Below the pieces are notes generated by a model, which worked only from the letters and a program-made list of their open reading frames with translations, had not been told where the DNA came from and did no database searches. The position numbers were made by a program, and so were the translations under genes. Of a DNA stretch of 61,178 nucleotides, positions 36,944-44,326 are shown piece after piece. Source of the stretch: Lysobacterales bacterium (GTDB taxonomy: Bacteria > Pseudomonadota > Gammaproteobacteria > Xanthomonadales > SZUA-36); contig JAKITK010000013.1 in NCBI GenBank assembly GCA_021648125.1, positions 1 through 61,178 of the forward strand, written 5' to 3'. Numbering within the stretch: position 1 is the first letter of the stretch; each line of letters starts with the position of its first letter.

Positions 36944-38383
36944 ATGAACCTGCAAGATCTGCAAATTGTAGCCCCGGAACTTATAGTGCTGATAATGGCC
37001 TGTAGCTTGTTGATGCTGGACCTGTTTCTTAGTCCGCAACGCCGCGGTATCCTTCATCTAGTTTCTATCCTTACAATGGCACTGGCTGCCATCATTACCC
37101 TTCGTGGACACCCGGCACTGGAAGCAACGGGTACAGTGATGGCATTTGCCGATACTGTTATCCGCGATGGCATGGGCGATTTGCTCAAGGTGTTTGCATA
37201 CCTAATTATGATTTTTGTGTTTGTGTATAGCCGGCATTATTTAAAGCAATTTAATATGTATCGAGGCGAATTTTATTCGCTTGCGATGTTTGCTTTGCTC
37301 GGTGCTATGGTGCTTATCTCAGCAGCTAACTTGATTACCGTATATCTGGGGCTGGAATTAATGGCCTTGTCGTTGTATGCAATGGTGGCACTTAAACGCG
37401 ATGACCGCAGGGCAACCGAAGCGGCAATGAAATATTTTATCCTTGGCTCTATGGCTTCGGGCTTTTTGCTTTATGGTATGTCGATGGTATACGGTGCCAC
37501 CGGCAGCTTACAGATCAGTGAGATTTCGCTAGCCGCAGCACAACAGGGCAGTGACAGTATGATATTGGTCTTCGGGCTGATTTTCATGGTGGTAGCAATG
37601 GCATTCAAATTTGGCCTAGTACCATTCCATATGTGGGTGCCTGATCTGTACGAGGGCGCACCAGCACCAGTCGTTCTATTTATAAGCAGCATGCCCAAAT
37701 TAGCCGCCTTCGCCATGGCCATCCGTTTGCTGCAAGACGGCCTTTCTTCACTTCATCACGACTGGCAGGGAATGCTCATAGTAGTCGCCGTGCTATCGAT
37801 TGTACTTGGCAACCTAGCCGCACTGGCACAGCAAAACATCAAACGAATGCTGGCATATTCCACAATTTCGCATATGGGTTTTGTAATGTTCGGCCTGCTC
37901 AGCGGTACCGCCGCAGGTTTCGGTGCCAGTATGTTTTATGTCATCACCTATGCTTTGATGTCCGCCGGTGCATTCGGTGTAGTTATCTTTATGTCGGGCA
38001 AAGGTATAGAAGCTGAAAAGCTTAGCGACTATAAAGGTCTCAATCAGCGCAATCCCTGGTTTGCCGCGATGTTTGCCGCCCTTATGCTATCAATGGCCGG
38101 TATACCTGTATTTGTTGGCTTCTTTGCCAAGTGGCTGGTTATCCAGGCAGTGGTAGATGCCGGCTTGATCTGGTTAGCGCTGCTGGCCGTTGTGTTCTCG
38201 GTTATCGGTGGTTATTACTATCTGCGGGTTATCAAGATTATGTATTTTGATAAAGCCAAAGACGAAGCCCCGATACAGGCTCCCTCAGATTTCCGCGCGG
38301 TACTGTCGGTTAATGCGCTATTAATGGTGGTCTTAGGTATCTTTTCGGCACCGCTGATCGCCGCGTGTATGGCGGTTTTTTAA
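36944..38383 (+). CDS. nuoN: NADH-quinone oxidoreductase subunit N
   Basis: A 479-residue antiporter-like proton-pumping subunit, the last of the complete nuoA-N set. The Glu in TVYLGLELMALSLYAMVAL (about 133), KFGLVPFHMWVPDLYEGAPA, and AYSTISHMGFVMFGLL are conserved. It starts one base after the nuoM stop. Confidence 0.97.
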   Translation: MNLQDLQIVAPELIVLIMACSLLMLDLFLSPQRRGILHLVSILTMALAAIITLRGHPALEATGTVMAFADTVIRDGMGDLLKVFAYLIMIFVFVYSRHYLKQFNMYRGEFYSLAMFALLGAMVLISAANLITVYLGLELMALSLYAMVALKRDDRRATEAAMKYFILGSMASGFLLYGMSMVYGATGSLQISEISLAAAQQGSDSMILVFGLIFMVVAMAFKFGLVPFHMWVPDLYEGAPAPVVLFISSMPKLAAFAMAIRLLQDGLSSLHHDWQGMLIVVAVLSIVLGNLAALAQQNIKRMLAYSTISHMGFVMFGLLSGTAAGFGASMFYVITYALMSAGAFGVVIFMSGKGIEAEKLSDYKGLNQRNPWFAAMFAALMLSMAGIPVFVGFFAKWLVIQAVVDAGLIWLALLAVVFSVIGGYYYLRVIKIMYFDKAKDEAPIQAPSDFRAVLSVNALLMVVLGIFSAPLIAACMAVF

Positions 38384-38467
38384 AGCAATCAGAAGAAACT
38401 ACCGGCAAGCACGGTACTGAGCTTGAACTAAGCTTTGATATATTTACAAAATAAACGCGAAAGGCGC

Positions 38468-38496
38468 TTGCTAATTACCCGATAAATCTATATTAT
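38468..38496 (+). promoter_or_regulatory. Promoter of the initiator tRNA
   Basis: TTGCTA (38468-38473) and TATTAT (38491-38496) are 17 bases apart and end 14 bases before the tRNA. This spacing fits a sigma-70 promoter for a tRNA gene. Confidence 0.55.
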
Positions 38497-38510
38497 TGCC
38501 GTCCAGATGT

Positions 38511-38587
<77 letters not shown>

Positions 38588-38597
38588 ATTTATTGGT

Positions 38598-38630
38598 AAA
38601 CCCAGTGACCTAACGGTTACTGGGTTTTTT
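38598..38630 (+). terminator. Rho-independent terminator of tRNA-fMet
   Basis: AAACCCAGTGACC pairs with GGTTACTGGGTTT (one G-T pair) around a short loop and is followed by six T. A related terminator stands behind the partial tRNA copy at 38751-38784. Confidence 0.85.
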
Positions 38631-38652
38631 ATTGCCTGAGTTACGGTTTATC

Positions 38653-38738
38653 ACCTTCGGGTTATGAGCCCGACGAAAGCCAGTCTCATTTCATAACTCT
38701 CGGGAAGGTCGTAGGTTCGAATCCTACCCCCGCTACCA
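38653..38738. repeat. Rearranged partial copy of tRNA-fMet (possible attachment-site scar)
   Basis: Bases 38704-38738 repeat the last 35 bases of the initiator tRNA (38553-38587) exactly, including CCA, on the same strand. Bases 38653-38676 are the exact reverse complement of its anticodon arm (38535-38558, 24 bases). Between them, TCATAACTCTCGGG resembles the loop and stem with a small insertion. Behind the copy stands a second terminator of the same type. This is no functional tRNA. A 3'-end copy of a tRNA is what site-specific integration leaves, but the inverted piece needs a further event. Confidence 0.85.
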
Positions 38739-38750
38739 AAATTCGACAAG

Positions 38751-38784
38751 AAACCCAATTACCTAGCGGTGTTTGGGTTTTTTT
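38751..38784 (+). terminator. Second terminator, behind the partial tRNA copy
   Basis: AAACCCA (38751-38757) pairs with TGGGTTT (38774-38780), followed by T residues. It is a diverged copy of the terminator at 38598-38630, so the duplication covered both the tRNA 3' end and its terminator. Confidence 0.75.
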
Positions 38785-38902
38785 GTGTTTGTTGTTGATC
38801 CTCAAAGATCAATCAACAGGATACACCGCTTTTTAATTTAACTCATACACCAGAAATCATCATAACTCTTCAAGCCTTGGTGTTGCATTTGATTATTTTC
38901 CA

Positions 38903-38995
38903 ATGGGCATAGGTATTGGCATAGCTATGGGTGTTAGTATGGGTATTGTTATTGCTTCGGTATTGTATGAGGTAAATAAGAACAAAGAATCGTAA
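38903..38995 (+). CDS. Putative 30-residue glycine-zipper membrane peptide
   Basis: An ATG opens MGIGIGIAMGVSMGIVIASV followed by LYEVNKNKES and a stop. One membrane helix with G-x-x-x-G-like spacing and a charged tail is seen. No good ribosome site precedes it, and the frame is open further upstream. Small glycine-zipper peptides of this look exist in bacteria, but short open frames like this also arise by chance. The remaining bases between 38785 and 39042 hold nothing else that I can support. Confidence 0.3.
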   Translation: MGIGIGIAMGVSMGIVIASVLYEVNKNKES

Positions 38996-39042
38996 AATGA
39001 GGTATAAATTAAAGTTTATTCCCTATACAGATATATGATGAA

Positions 39043-39786
39043 ATGAAAATTAAAACTATTATATTTATTCTGATGCTTTCGCACTCGACAGTTTCAGTAT
39101 CCGCAGAATGTGTAGTCCTGCTTCATGGGTTGGCTAGAGCCTCAAGCTCAATGGGTGAATTAGAAAACAAGCTAACTAAAGAAGGTTATTTTGTGGTAAA
39201 TATTGAGTACCCGTCGAGGAAAAAGAGTATATCTCAACTCTCGGAAATTGCGGTAGGTGGTGGTTTAGAAAAATGCAGTAAAAATTTTTCATATCCGGTG
39301 AATTTTGTTACTCACTCATTAGGTGGGATTTTGGTACGTCAGTTTTATAAGAACAACCCACCTGAAAATGTTAAACGAGTAGTGATGCTGGGGCCGCCAA
39401 ATAACGGTAGTGAGGTTGTCGATAGCCTTAAAACAATGCCAGGGTACGAACTTCTGAATGGCCCAGCAGGTATGCAATTAGGTACTAAGAAAAATGACAT
39501 ACCTAAAAATCTTGGGCCAGTTAATTTTGATGTTGGTATTATCGCGGGAACACAATCAATTAATCTGGTTTTGTCTGCATTCCTGCCAAATCCGGATGAT
39601 GGAAAGGTCTCTGTGGAAAGTACAAAAGTTGAGGGTATGTGCGGTTTTGTGGCCTTACCTGTAACTCACCCATTTCTGATGAAAAATAACCAAGTCATTT
39701 CTGAAGTTATCAGTTACTTGGCCCATGGTGAATTTGCTAGTAAGAATGCCATGAACTACTGCACTGAAGGAGATTTTGGTAGATAG
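39043..39786 (+). CDS. Exported lipase-like alpha/beta hydrolase
   Basis: A 247-residue protein with a signal peptide (MKIKTIIFILMLSHSTVSVS, cleavage near SA). Directly after it comes the oxyanion strand CVVLLHGLARASSSM. The nucleophile elbow is THSLGGI (Ser about 92), close to the PGAP1/triacylglycerol-lipase-like (LipA/EstA) pattern. The probable acid is in NPDDGKVSVEST (about 187-198), and the His is in VTHPFLM (about 213). It is shorter than classical lipases and has no lid that I can see. Similar proteins are annotated as alpha/beta hydrolases or esterases acting on lipids. It stands alone in the accessory region behind the tRNA. Confidence 0.8.
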   Translation: MKIKTIIFILMLSHSTVSVSAECVVLLHGLARASSSMGELENKLTKEGYFVVNIEYPSRKKSISQLSEIAVGGGLEKCSKNFSYPVNFVTHSLGGILVRQFYKNNPPENVKRVVMLGPPNNGSEVVDSLKTMPGYELLNGPAGMQLGTKKNDIPKNLGPVNFDVGIIAGTQSINLVLSAFLPNPDDGKVSVESTKVEGMCGFVALPVTHPFLMKNNQVISEVISYLAHGEFASKNAMNYCTEGDFGR

Positions 39787-40011
39787 TGATTGGTCTCTTT
39801 AAGACCTTTTATTATGGCTCTTCCCCTGATCGAGCGTTCACTGAATGGAATAGGGTAAGTTGTGTACAGAATTTGGGATAGAGTAACGAAAACTAGTTTT
39901 ATCGCTCAAATTCGATAACTTGACAATATCAATGTTTATACTCTTTCGTTAAGATATTTTAGAATTTATTAACTGCATCGGAATTTGGAATAAATAATTT
40001 CAAAAAAGCAC

Positions 40012-40050
40012 TTGCGTACAAATATCTGTACATGTACAATAATAAGTACA
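40012..40050 (+). promoter_or_regulatory. yefM-yoeB promoter and operator
   Basis: TTGCGT (40012-40017) and TACAAT (40035-40040) are 17 bases apart. The -10 box overlaps TGTACATGTACA (40027-40038), two adjacent copies of the TGTACA core known from YefM-YoeB operators. GTACA half-sites also occur at 40016-40020 and 40046-40050. Autorepression by the YefM-YoeB complex is expected. Confidence 0.75.
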
Positions 40051-40069
40051 ATACAAAAGGTGTCAAAAA

Positions 40070-40324
40070 ATGAACACAATGAGCTATTCATCGTTTAGAA
40101 CACATTTAGCAGATACCTTAAATAAGGTAAATGAAGATCATACTCCTGTGATCATCACTCGCCAAAATGGACAACCAGCGGTTGTTATGAGCCTTGATGA
40201 TTATAAATCGTATGAGGAAACAGCCTACTTAATGGCGAGCCCCAAAAATGCTGAGAGGCTTAATCAATCTATTGCTGAAATAGAAACCCGTAAAACCATT
40301 GAACATGATTTAATTGAAGAGTGA
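40070..40324 (+). CDS. yefM: YefM antitoxin
   Basis: An 84-residue Phd/YefM-family antitoxin. The DNA-binding N-terminal half (MNTMSYSSFRTHLADTLNKV, PVIITRQNGQPAVVMSLDDY) is canonical. The C-terminal tail (KNAERLNQSIAEIETRKTIE) would bind and mask YoeB. It precedes the toxin by a four-base overlap and follows a promoter with TGTACA operator repeats. Confidence 0.93.
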   Translation: MNTMSYSSFRTHLADTLNKVNEDHTPVIITRQNGQPAVVMSLDDYKSYEETAYLMASPKNAERLNQSIAEIETRKTIEHDLIEE

Positions 40325-40575
40325 TTTTATCATGGTCTGAAAACGCTTGGGATGACTATCTCTATTGGCACCAGACAGACAAAAAAACACTCAAACGAAT
40401 CAATTCACTTATAAAAGCAATCAAACGAGAGCCATTTAAAGGAATTGGAGAGCCAGAACCATTAAAATACAATTGGTCTGGTTATTGGTCTCGAAGGATA
40501 AGTTTGCAGCATCGTTTGGTTTATAAGGTATCAGATAAAACACTCTTTATAGCGCAATGTCGTTATCATTACTAA
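40321..40575 (+). CDS. yoeB: YoeB toxin (ribosome-dependent mRNA interferase)
   Basis: An 84-residue toxin of the RelE/YoeB fold that cuts mRNA in the ribosomal A site. It is colinear with E. coli YoeB as I recall it: SWSENAWDDYLYWHQTDKKT, KGIGEPEPLK with the conserved Glu, SRRISLQHRLVYK with the catalytic Arg, and the C-terminal CRYHY with the catalytic His and Tyr. The start is a GTG inside the yefM stop region (GTGA), so translation is coupled. Confidence 0.93.
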   Translation: MILSWSENAWDDYLYWHQTDKKTLKRINSLIKAIKREPFKGIGEPEPLKYNWSGYWSRRISLQHRLVYKVSDKTLFIAQCRYHY

Positions 40576-40650
40576 TGGAGTTACAGAGAAATACGCACCG
40601 ATGTTTATCGGTTAATGATAAGTGCGTTAGCTGAATGGAGTAGAGCAGTG

Positions 40651-40803
40651 GCCTGATATAAGCATAGCTTGTGAAGCTTCATTGCCTGAACGACTTTGTG
40701 GGCATATATCGTAGGCAGGTGTCAGAGTTAGCTCTTTACCATCCCAAAAAGCAGCATGGTTACGCGCATGATCATCGGTATTGCCGCAAAGGATATTAAA
40801 GAC
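40651..40803 (-). pseudogene. hipA-type kinase relic, C-terminal piece
   Basis: On the minus strand this reads VFNILCGNTDDHARNHAAFW then DGKELTLTPAYDICPQSRSG and NEASQAMLISG. This is the kinase core of HipA-family proteins (FN-x-L-x-GNTDDH-x-x-N and LTPAYD). No start or remaining domains follow. It is antisense to, and fused with, the beginning of the ATPase open frame; the junction is near AAAGAC at 40798-40803. The matching middle piece of hipA lies at 41877-42014 on the opposite strand. Confidence 0.85.
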
Positions 40804-41877
40804 AAGGCATTGATTATTTTTGATGAGATCGGTGAGTGTCAGGCGGCGGTTAATTCTTTAAAGTTTTTTGCTGAGCAATGCCCACAGATGTTTGTTTGTG
40901 CTTCTGGTTCTAACATTGGTTTGTTGGGCTCATTTCCTGTTGGCAAGGTGGAGCTGCTGAAGCTTTATCCGATGACATTTGAAGAATTTATTTTGGCATC
41001 AAATCAAGCGGCACTTATAAAGGCGTTTGAGCAGATGAATATGGGCAAAGTGGCTCATGATAAGTTATTTGCTTTGTTGTTGGATTATTATTTTGTTGGT
41101 GGGATGCCTGAGGCGGTGAGAAGCTGGTTTGAAAGTGAAAATGAGATGGGGGTTTTAGAGCGCACAAAAAAAATTATTCAAATCCACGCTTCGCTTATCG
41201 CTGGTTATGAACGTGATTTTGGTAAGTATTCTGACAAGATTTCAGCACAGCATATTCAAGCTGTTTTTAAAAATATTCCGCTTCAGTTGTCTAAAAATAT
41301 TGATGATTCTGTTAATCGATTTAAATTCATAAGTGTGATTGAGAAAAAGAATCGTTATCAACACTTAGCTGGCCCGATTAACTGGCTTGAAAAATGTCGG
41401 CTTTTATCGCGATGCCATCCAATAGATTGTGAGCCTTCTTCGCCTTTGTCGGCGCTTGCAAAGGATAATATTTTTAAGTTATTTTTATTTGATGTTGGTT
41501 TGCTGGGTTATATGCTTGGGCTTTCTTATAAAGAGCATCGTGATCAAGGCTTTAACTATAAAGGCTATATTGCTGAAAACTTTGTACAAAATGAATTGAT
41601 TGCTCAAGGTGGTTCTCCTACTTATTCATGGGAATATGCAGCACGTTCAGAAGTGGAGTTTTTATATAAGTGTGATGATGGCAGTATTGTGCCTGTTGAA
41701 GTGAAAAGTAGGAAACGCACACGGGCTAAATCATTGGGGGTTTATGTTGATAGATACCACCCAAAAACAACAATAAAGTTGATTGGCTCAACGGGTTCAC
41801 TTGAGAATGAAAGTGCTTTGGTATTACCGTTGTATTATGCCTCTAAGATAAATGAACAAGAGTTACTATGTAAATAG
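40756..41877 (+). pseudogene. DUF4143 ATPase lacking its P-loop (5'-truncated)
   Basis: An open frame of 373 codons. Codons from about 16 on match ATPases of the AAA/DUF4143 type: the Walker B ALIIFDEIGEC, then FVCASGSNIGLLGSF and KVELLKLYPMTFEEFILASN. DUF4143 marks continue with YFVGGMPEAVRSWFE, YERDFGKYSD, FLFDVGLLGYMLGL, and a C-terminal nuclease-like EVEFLYKCDDGSIVPVEVKS. The Walker A region and about 60 codons before it are missing. The first 15 codons (MVTRMIIGIAAKDIK) are antisense hipA sequence, so the start codon is accidental. A stable product without ATP binding is possible, but I regard it as a broken gene. Its stop lies directly against the second hipA piece. Confidence 0.8.
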
Positions 41878-42014
41878 ACCGACTCATTGGTGAGGACGGC
41901 ATTCAGCGCTTGCATCAAGAGGGCTTTTGTCAGGCGCTCGGTATTGTCTCAGCGATGAAATACCAAAATGAGGGTGGTGTTTCTCTTGAGCAGGCCTCTG
42001 ATAACAGTGCATAA
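41877..42014 (+). pseudogene. hipA-type kinase relic, middle piece
   Basis: The plus strand reads DRLIGEDGIQRLHQEGFCQA then LGIVSAMKYQNEGGVSLEQA and a stop. This is the QRLHQEDFCQALG...KYE-x-x-GG block that lies just before the kinase core in HipA proteins. The first bases overlap the ATPase stop codon. Together with 40651-40803 it shows that one hipA gene was split and its two parts are now in opposite orientation. Confidence 0.82.
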
Positions 42015-42045
42015 GAACGATTTTCGCTATGTTTTGTAATCATGA

Positions 42046-42139
42046 TTCATGAAATATCACTAATATAATTAAAATTCATAGACGGTAATCGTTTTTCATG
42101 AAATAATGGTTATTAAAATTAATAATCGAAATTCATGAA
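42046..42139 (+). promoter_or_regulatory. Three TTCATGAA palindromes before the Fic gene
   Basis: Perfect TTCATGAA palindromes lie at 42046-42053, 42095-42102 and 42132-42139. The third overlaps the start codon (ATG at 42135). Weaker versions (TTCATAGA near 42075, TTCACGGT and TTCACGC inside the first codons) continue the pattern. The layout suggests an operator for an autoregulating protein; the regulator is unknown. Confidence 0.5.
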
Positions 42140-43688
42140 TATGGTAAATTATAATCAAAATTCACGGTCTGTAACTATTTTTCACGCTTTCCCAGCTCTG
42201 GAAGAGGGAGCGACACTTGCGGGATATGCGGCTTTGATTGAAGGGCATGGGCTGTTAGTGCCTGCTCCTGATTACTTATGCGCAATAGGTTCAAAACATA
42301 AAAGATATGATAAGGGGCGCTGGCATATTTTTACGCCACGGCATAAACCTGATGATACTCTGTACGGACACCTTAGGTTTGCGCTAAAACATGAAGGTGT
42401 TGACCTAGCTGCTCTCAAAGCTTTGTTTTCAACGATAGAGAAAGAAGAGATAATCAATATTGTTCGCTCAGAACCAACGGGCGCATATAGCCGGAGAATA
42501 TGGTTTCTATATGAGTGGTTATGTGAAGAAAAACTTGATATCGAGGATGTGAAGCAAGGTAACTTTGTCGATATTATTAATGACGCATTTCAATATCCGG
42601 GGCAGTCTCGTGATTCAAAGCGCCACCGTGTTCGTAATAACTTTCCGGGAACCCGTGAATTTTGTCCATTAATCAGAAGAACAGAAAAGCTTGATCAATT
42701 CATTGGTTTAAATTTGTCTCAAGCCGCTATCGATCATATCGGTAAGACACATGCGGGTCTATTAAGCCGAGCCGCCGCTTTTCTTTTATTAAAAGATTCA
42801 AAGGCATCCTACACCATAGAAGGGGAGACTCCTCCACATAGCCGAATTGAACGGTGGGGGAAGATCATTGGAGAAGCTGGAAAACGAGAGTTGACTGTTG
42901 AAGAGCTAGAGTCGCTTCAAAGTGTTGTTATTACAGACAAGCGATTTGTTATGCATGGACAACGTACTGAGGGTGGTTTTGTAGGCGACCATGATAGGAC
43001 CACTGGAATGCCAATGCCTGTACATATTTCGGCGCGCTTTGAAGATCTAGACAGCCTTTTGTTAGGATTGATTAACACCCATAAGATGCTTGGTGATAGT
43101 AATTACGATGCTGTACTGATGGCAGCGTTAATTGCCTTTGGCTTTGTATTTATTCATCCATTTGAAGATGGTAATGGTCGTATTCATCGCTATATGTTCC
43201 ATCATGTTTTGGCGGAAAAGGGATTTGTACCTAAAGGTTTAGTGTTTCCAGTATCTGCTGTTATTCTGGAACGCATTGATGAGTACAGACAAACGCTAGA
43301 ACATTTTTCAAAGCCTCGACTTGATTTAATTGAGTGGCGACCTACTGAGAAAAATAATATTGAGGTTTTGAATGAGACTATCGACCTGTATCGCTATTTT
43401 GATGCGACAAAACAAGCAGAATTCTTTTTTGAATGCGTTGAAGAAACCGTTAATAAAACTCTGCCAGAGGAAGTTGATTACTTGAAAAAGTATGATCAAC
43501 TAAATGACTTTATCAAAAACTATATCGATATGCCAGATAAGCTGGTTGATCTGCTTATCCGTTTTCTGGATCAAAATGGAGGCAAGTTTTCAAAGCGCGC
43601 ACGAGAAAAAGAATTTAATCAACTTACCGAAGCCGAGATAGAGACGATTGAGCGTAAACGAGATGATGTTTTTCAAGGCAACAAATGA
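42135..43688 (+). CDS. Fic-domain protein (probable AMP-transferase) with inhibitory motif
   Basis: A 517-residue protein. Residues 1-190 form an N-terminal domain of unknown role found in large bacterial Fic proteins (HAFPALEEGATLAGYAAL, SRRIWFLYEWL, RHRVRNNFPGTREFCPLI). The Fic core has the complete catalytic motif HPFEDGNGRIHR (about 334-345), with His as base and the GNGR anion hole. Upstream, SYTIEGE (about 227-233) is the (S/T)xxxE(G/N) autoinhibitory motif in its N-terminal, class II position. The C-terminal 130 residues are helical and charged. Fic enzymes transfer AMP or related groups to target proteins, often DNA gyrase or EF-Tu-like targets in toxin-type systems. The start is uncertain, because MNMVNY overlaps the operator repeats and ribosome sites are poor. 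Confidence 0.88.
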   Translation: MNMVNYNQNSRSVTIFHAFPALEEGATLAGYAALIEGHGLLVPAPDYLCAIGSKHKRYDKGRWHIFTPRHKPDDTLYGHLRFALKHEGVDLAALKALFSTIEKEEIINIVRSEPTGAYSRRIWFLYEWLCEEKLDIEDVKQGNFVDIINDAFQYPGQSRDSKRHRVRNNFPGTREFCPLIRRTEKLDQFIGLNLSQAAIDHIGKTHAGLLSRAAAFLLLKDSKASYTIEGETPPHSRIERWGKIIGEAGKRELTVEELESLQSVVITDKRFVMHGQRTEGGFVGDHDRTTGMPMPVHISARFEDLDSLLLGLINTHKMLGDSNYDAVLMAALIAFGFVFIHPFEDGNGRIHRYMFHHVLAEKGFVPKGLVFPVSAVILERIDEYRQTLEHFSKPRLDLIEWRPTEKNNIEVLNETIDLYRYFDATKQAEFFFECVEETVNKTLPEEVDYLKKYDQLNDFIKNYIDMPDKLVDLLIRFLDQNGGKFSKRAREKEFNQLTEAEIETIERKRDDVFQGNK

Positions 43689-43759
43689 AAAATCATTTAA
43701 AGTGCTCTGATTCAGCATGGAGTGCAATTCATGCGGTCTGGATATGTGACGATGAAAAT

Positions 43760-44195
43760 TGTTTGGCTTCATTCGCCCAGCCTGTCATCGTATTTGCTTC
43801 CATACCACTTGCGCTTTCCGGGGCGATCTTGGCCTTGTTGATGTTTGGGTATTCGTTCTCAGTTATGGCTTTTATTGGTTTGGCAAGCCTGATGGGTATA
43901 ATAGTTAACAACTCTATTATCTTAGTGGATACCGCCAATCAGTTAGTTCGAAAAGGCGAGGGTATTCACGCTGCAATAATCAGCGCAGTCTCGGCTAACT
44001 CCAATTATTTTAACCACCCTCACAACCATTGGCGGGTTGCTGCCACTAACCATGAGGAACAGCAGCCTGTGGACCCCCTTGGGTTTGGTGATTATTGGTG
44101 GAATGCTGATCTCAACCGTGGTTACCCTGTTTATTGTGCCAGCGTTGTATTTGTTGATAAGTGGTCGTACACAGGGCAGTAGGGAGGGTGAGTAA
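43760..44195 (+). pseudogene. RND efflux transporter relic (C-terminal piece, frameshifted)
   Basis: From about 43768 one frame reads SFAQPVIVFASIPLALSGAI then LALLMFGYSFSVMAFIGLAS and LMGIIVNNSIILVDTANQL, typical of the last repeat of AcrB-like pumps. Near 43990 the frame shifts and continues in the next one: RLTPIILTTLTTIGGLLPLT, LGLVIIGGMLISTVVTLFIV, PALYLL and a stop at 44195. About 850 codons before it are missing. An in-frame ATG at 43685 overlapping the Fic stop is accidental. Confidence 0.85.
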
Positions 44196-44326
44196 ACGGG
44201 ATAGCAGTAAGTTAAAACACTGCTTTGTAGGTTCCCGTGCCGAGATGTCCTGATAGATAGTACGGCTGCCAATGAAGTCCCAGCTCGAAGGCCGGCATTG
44301 TGCTGACCGCCGGTTCGCTATCCACC

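Noticed and set aside
43685-44182. 165-codon open frame starting at the Fic stop codon
   Set aside because: Only its middle part is a real RND pump sequence. After about 43990 the homology continues in another frame, so it is annotated as a relic rather than a gene.
38588-44200. Search for an integrase or phage genes in the region behind tRNA-fMet
   Set aside because: None was found; only the tRNA scar and gene relics point to integration, so no intact island or prophage is called.
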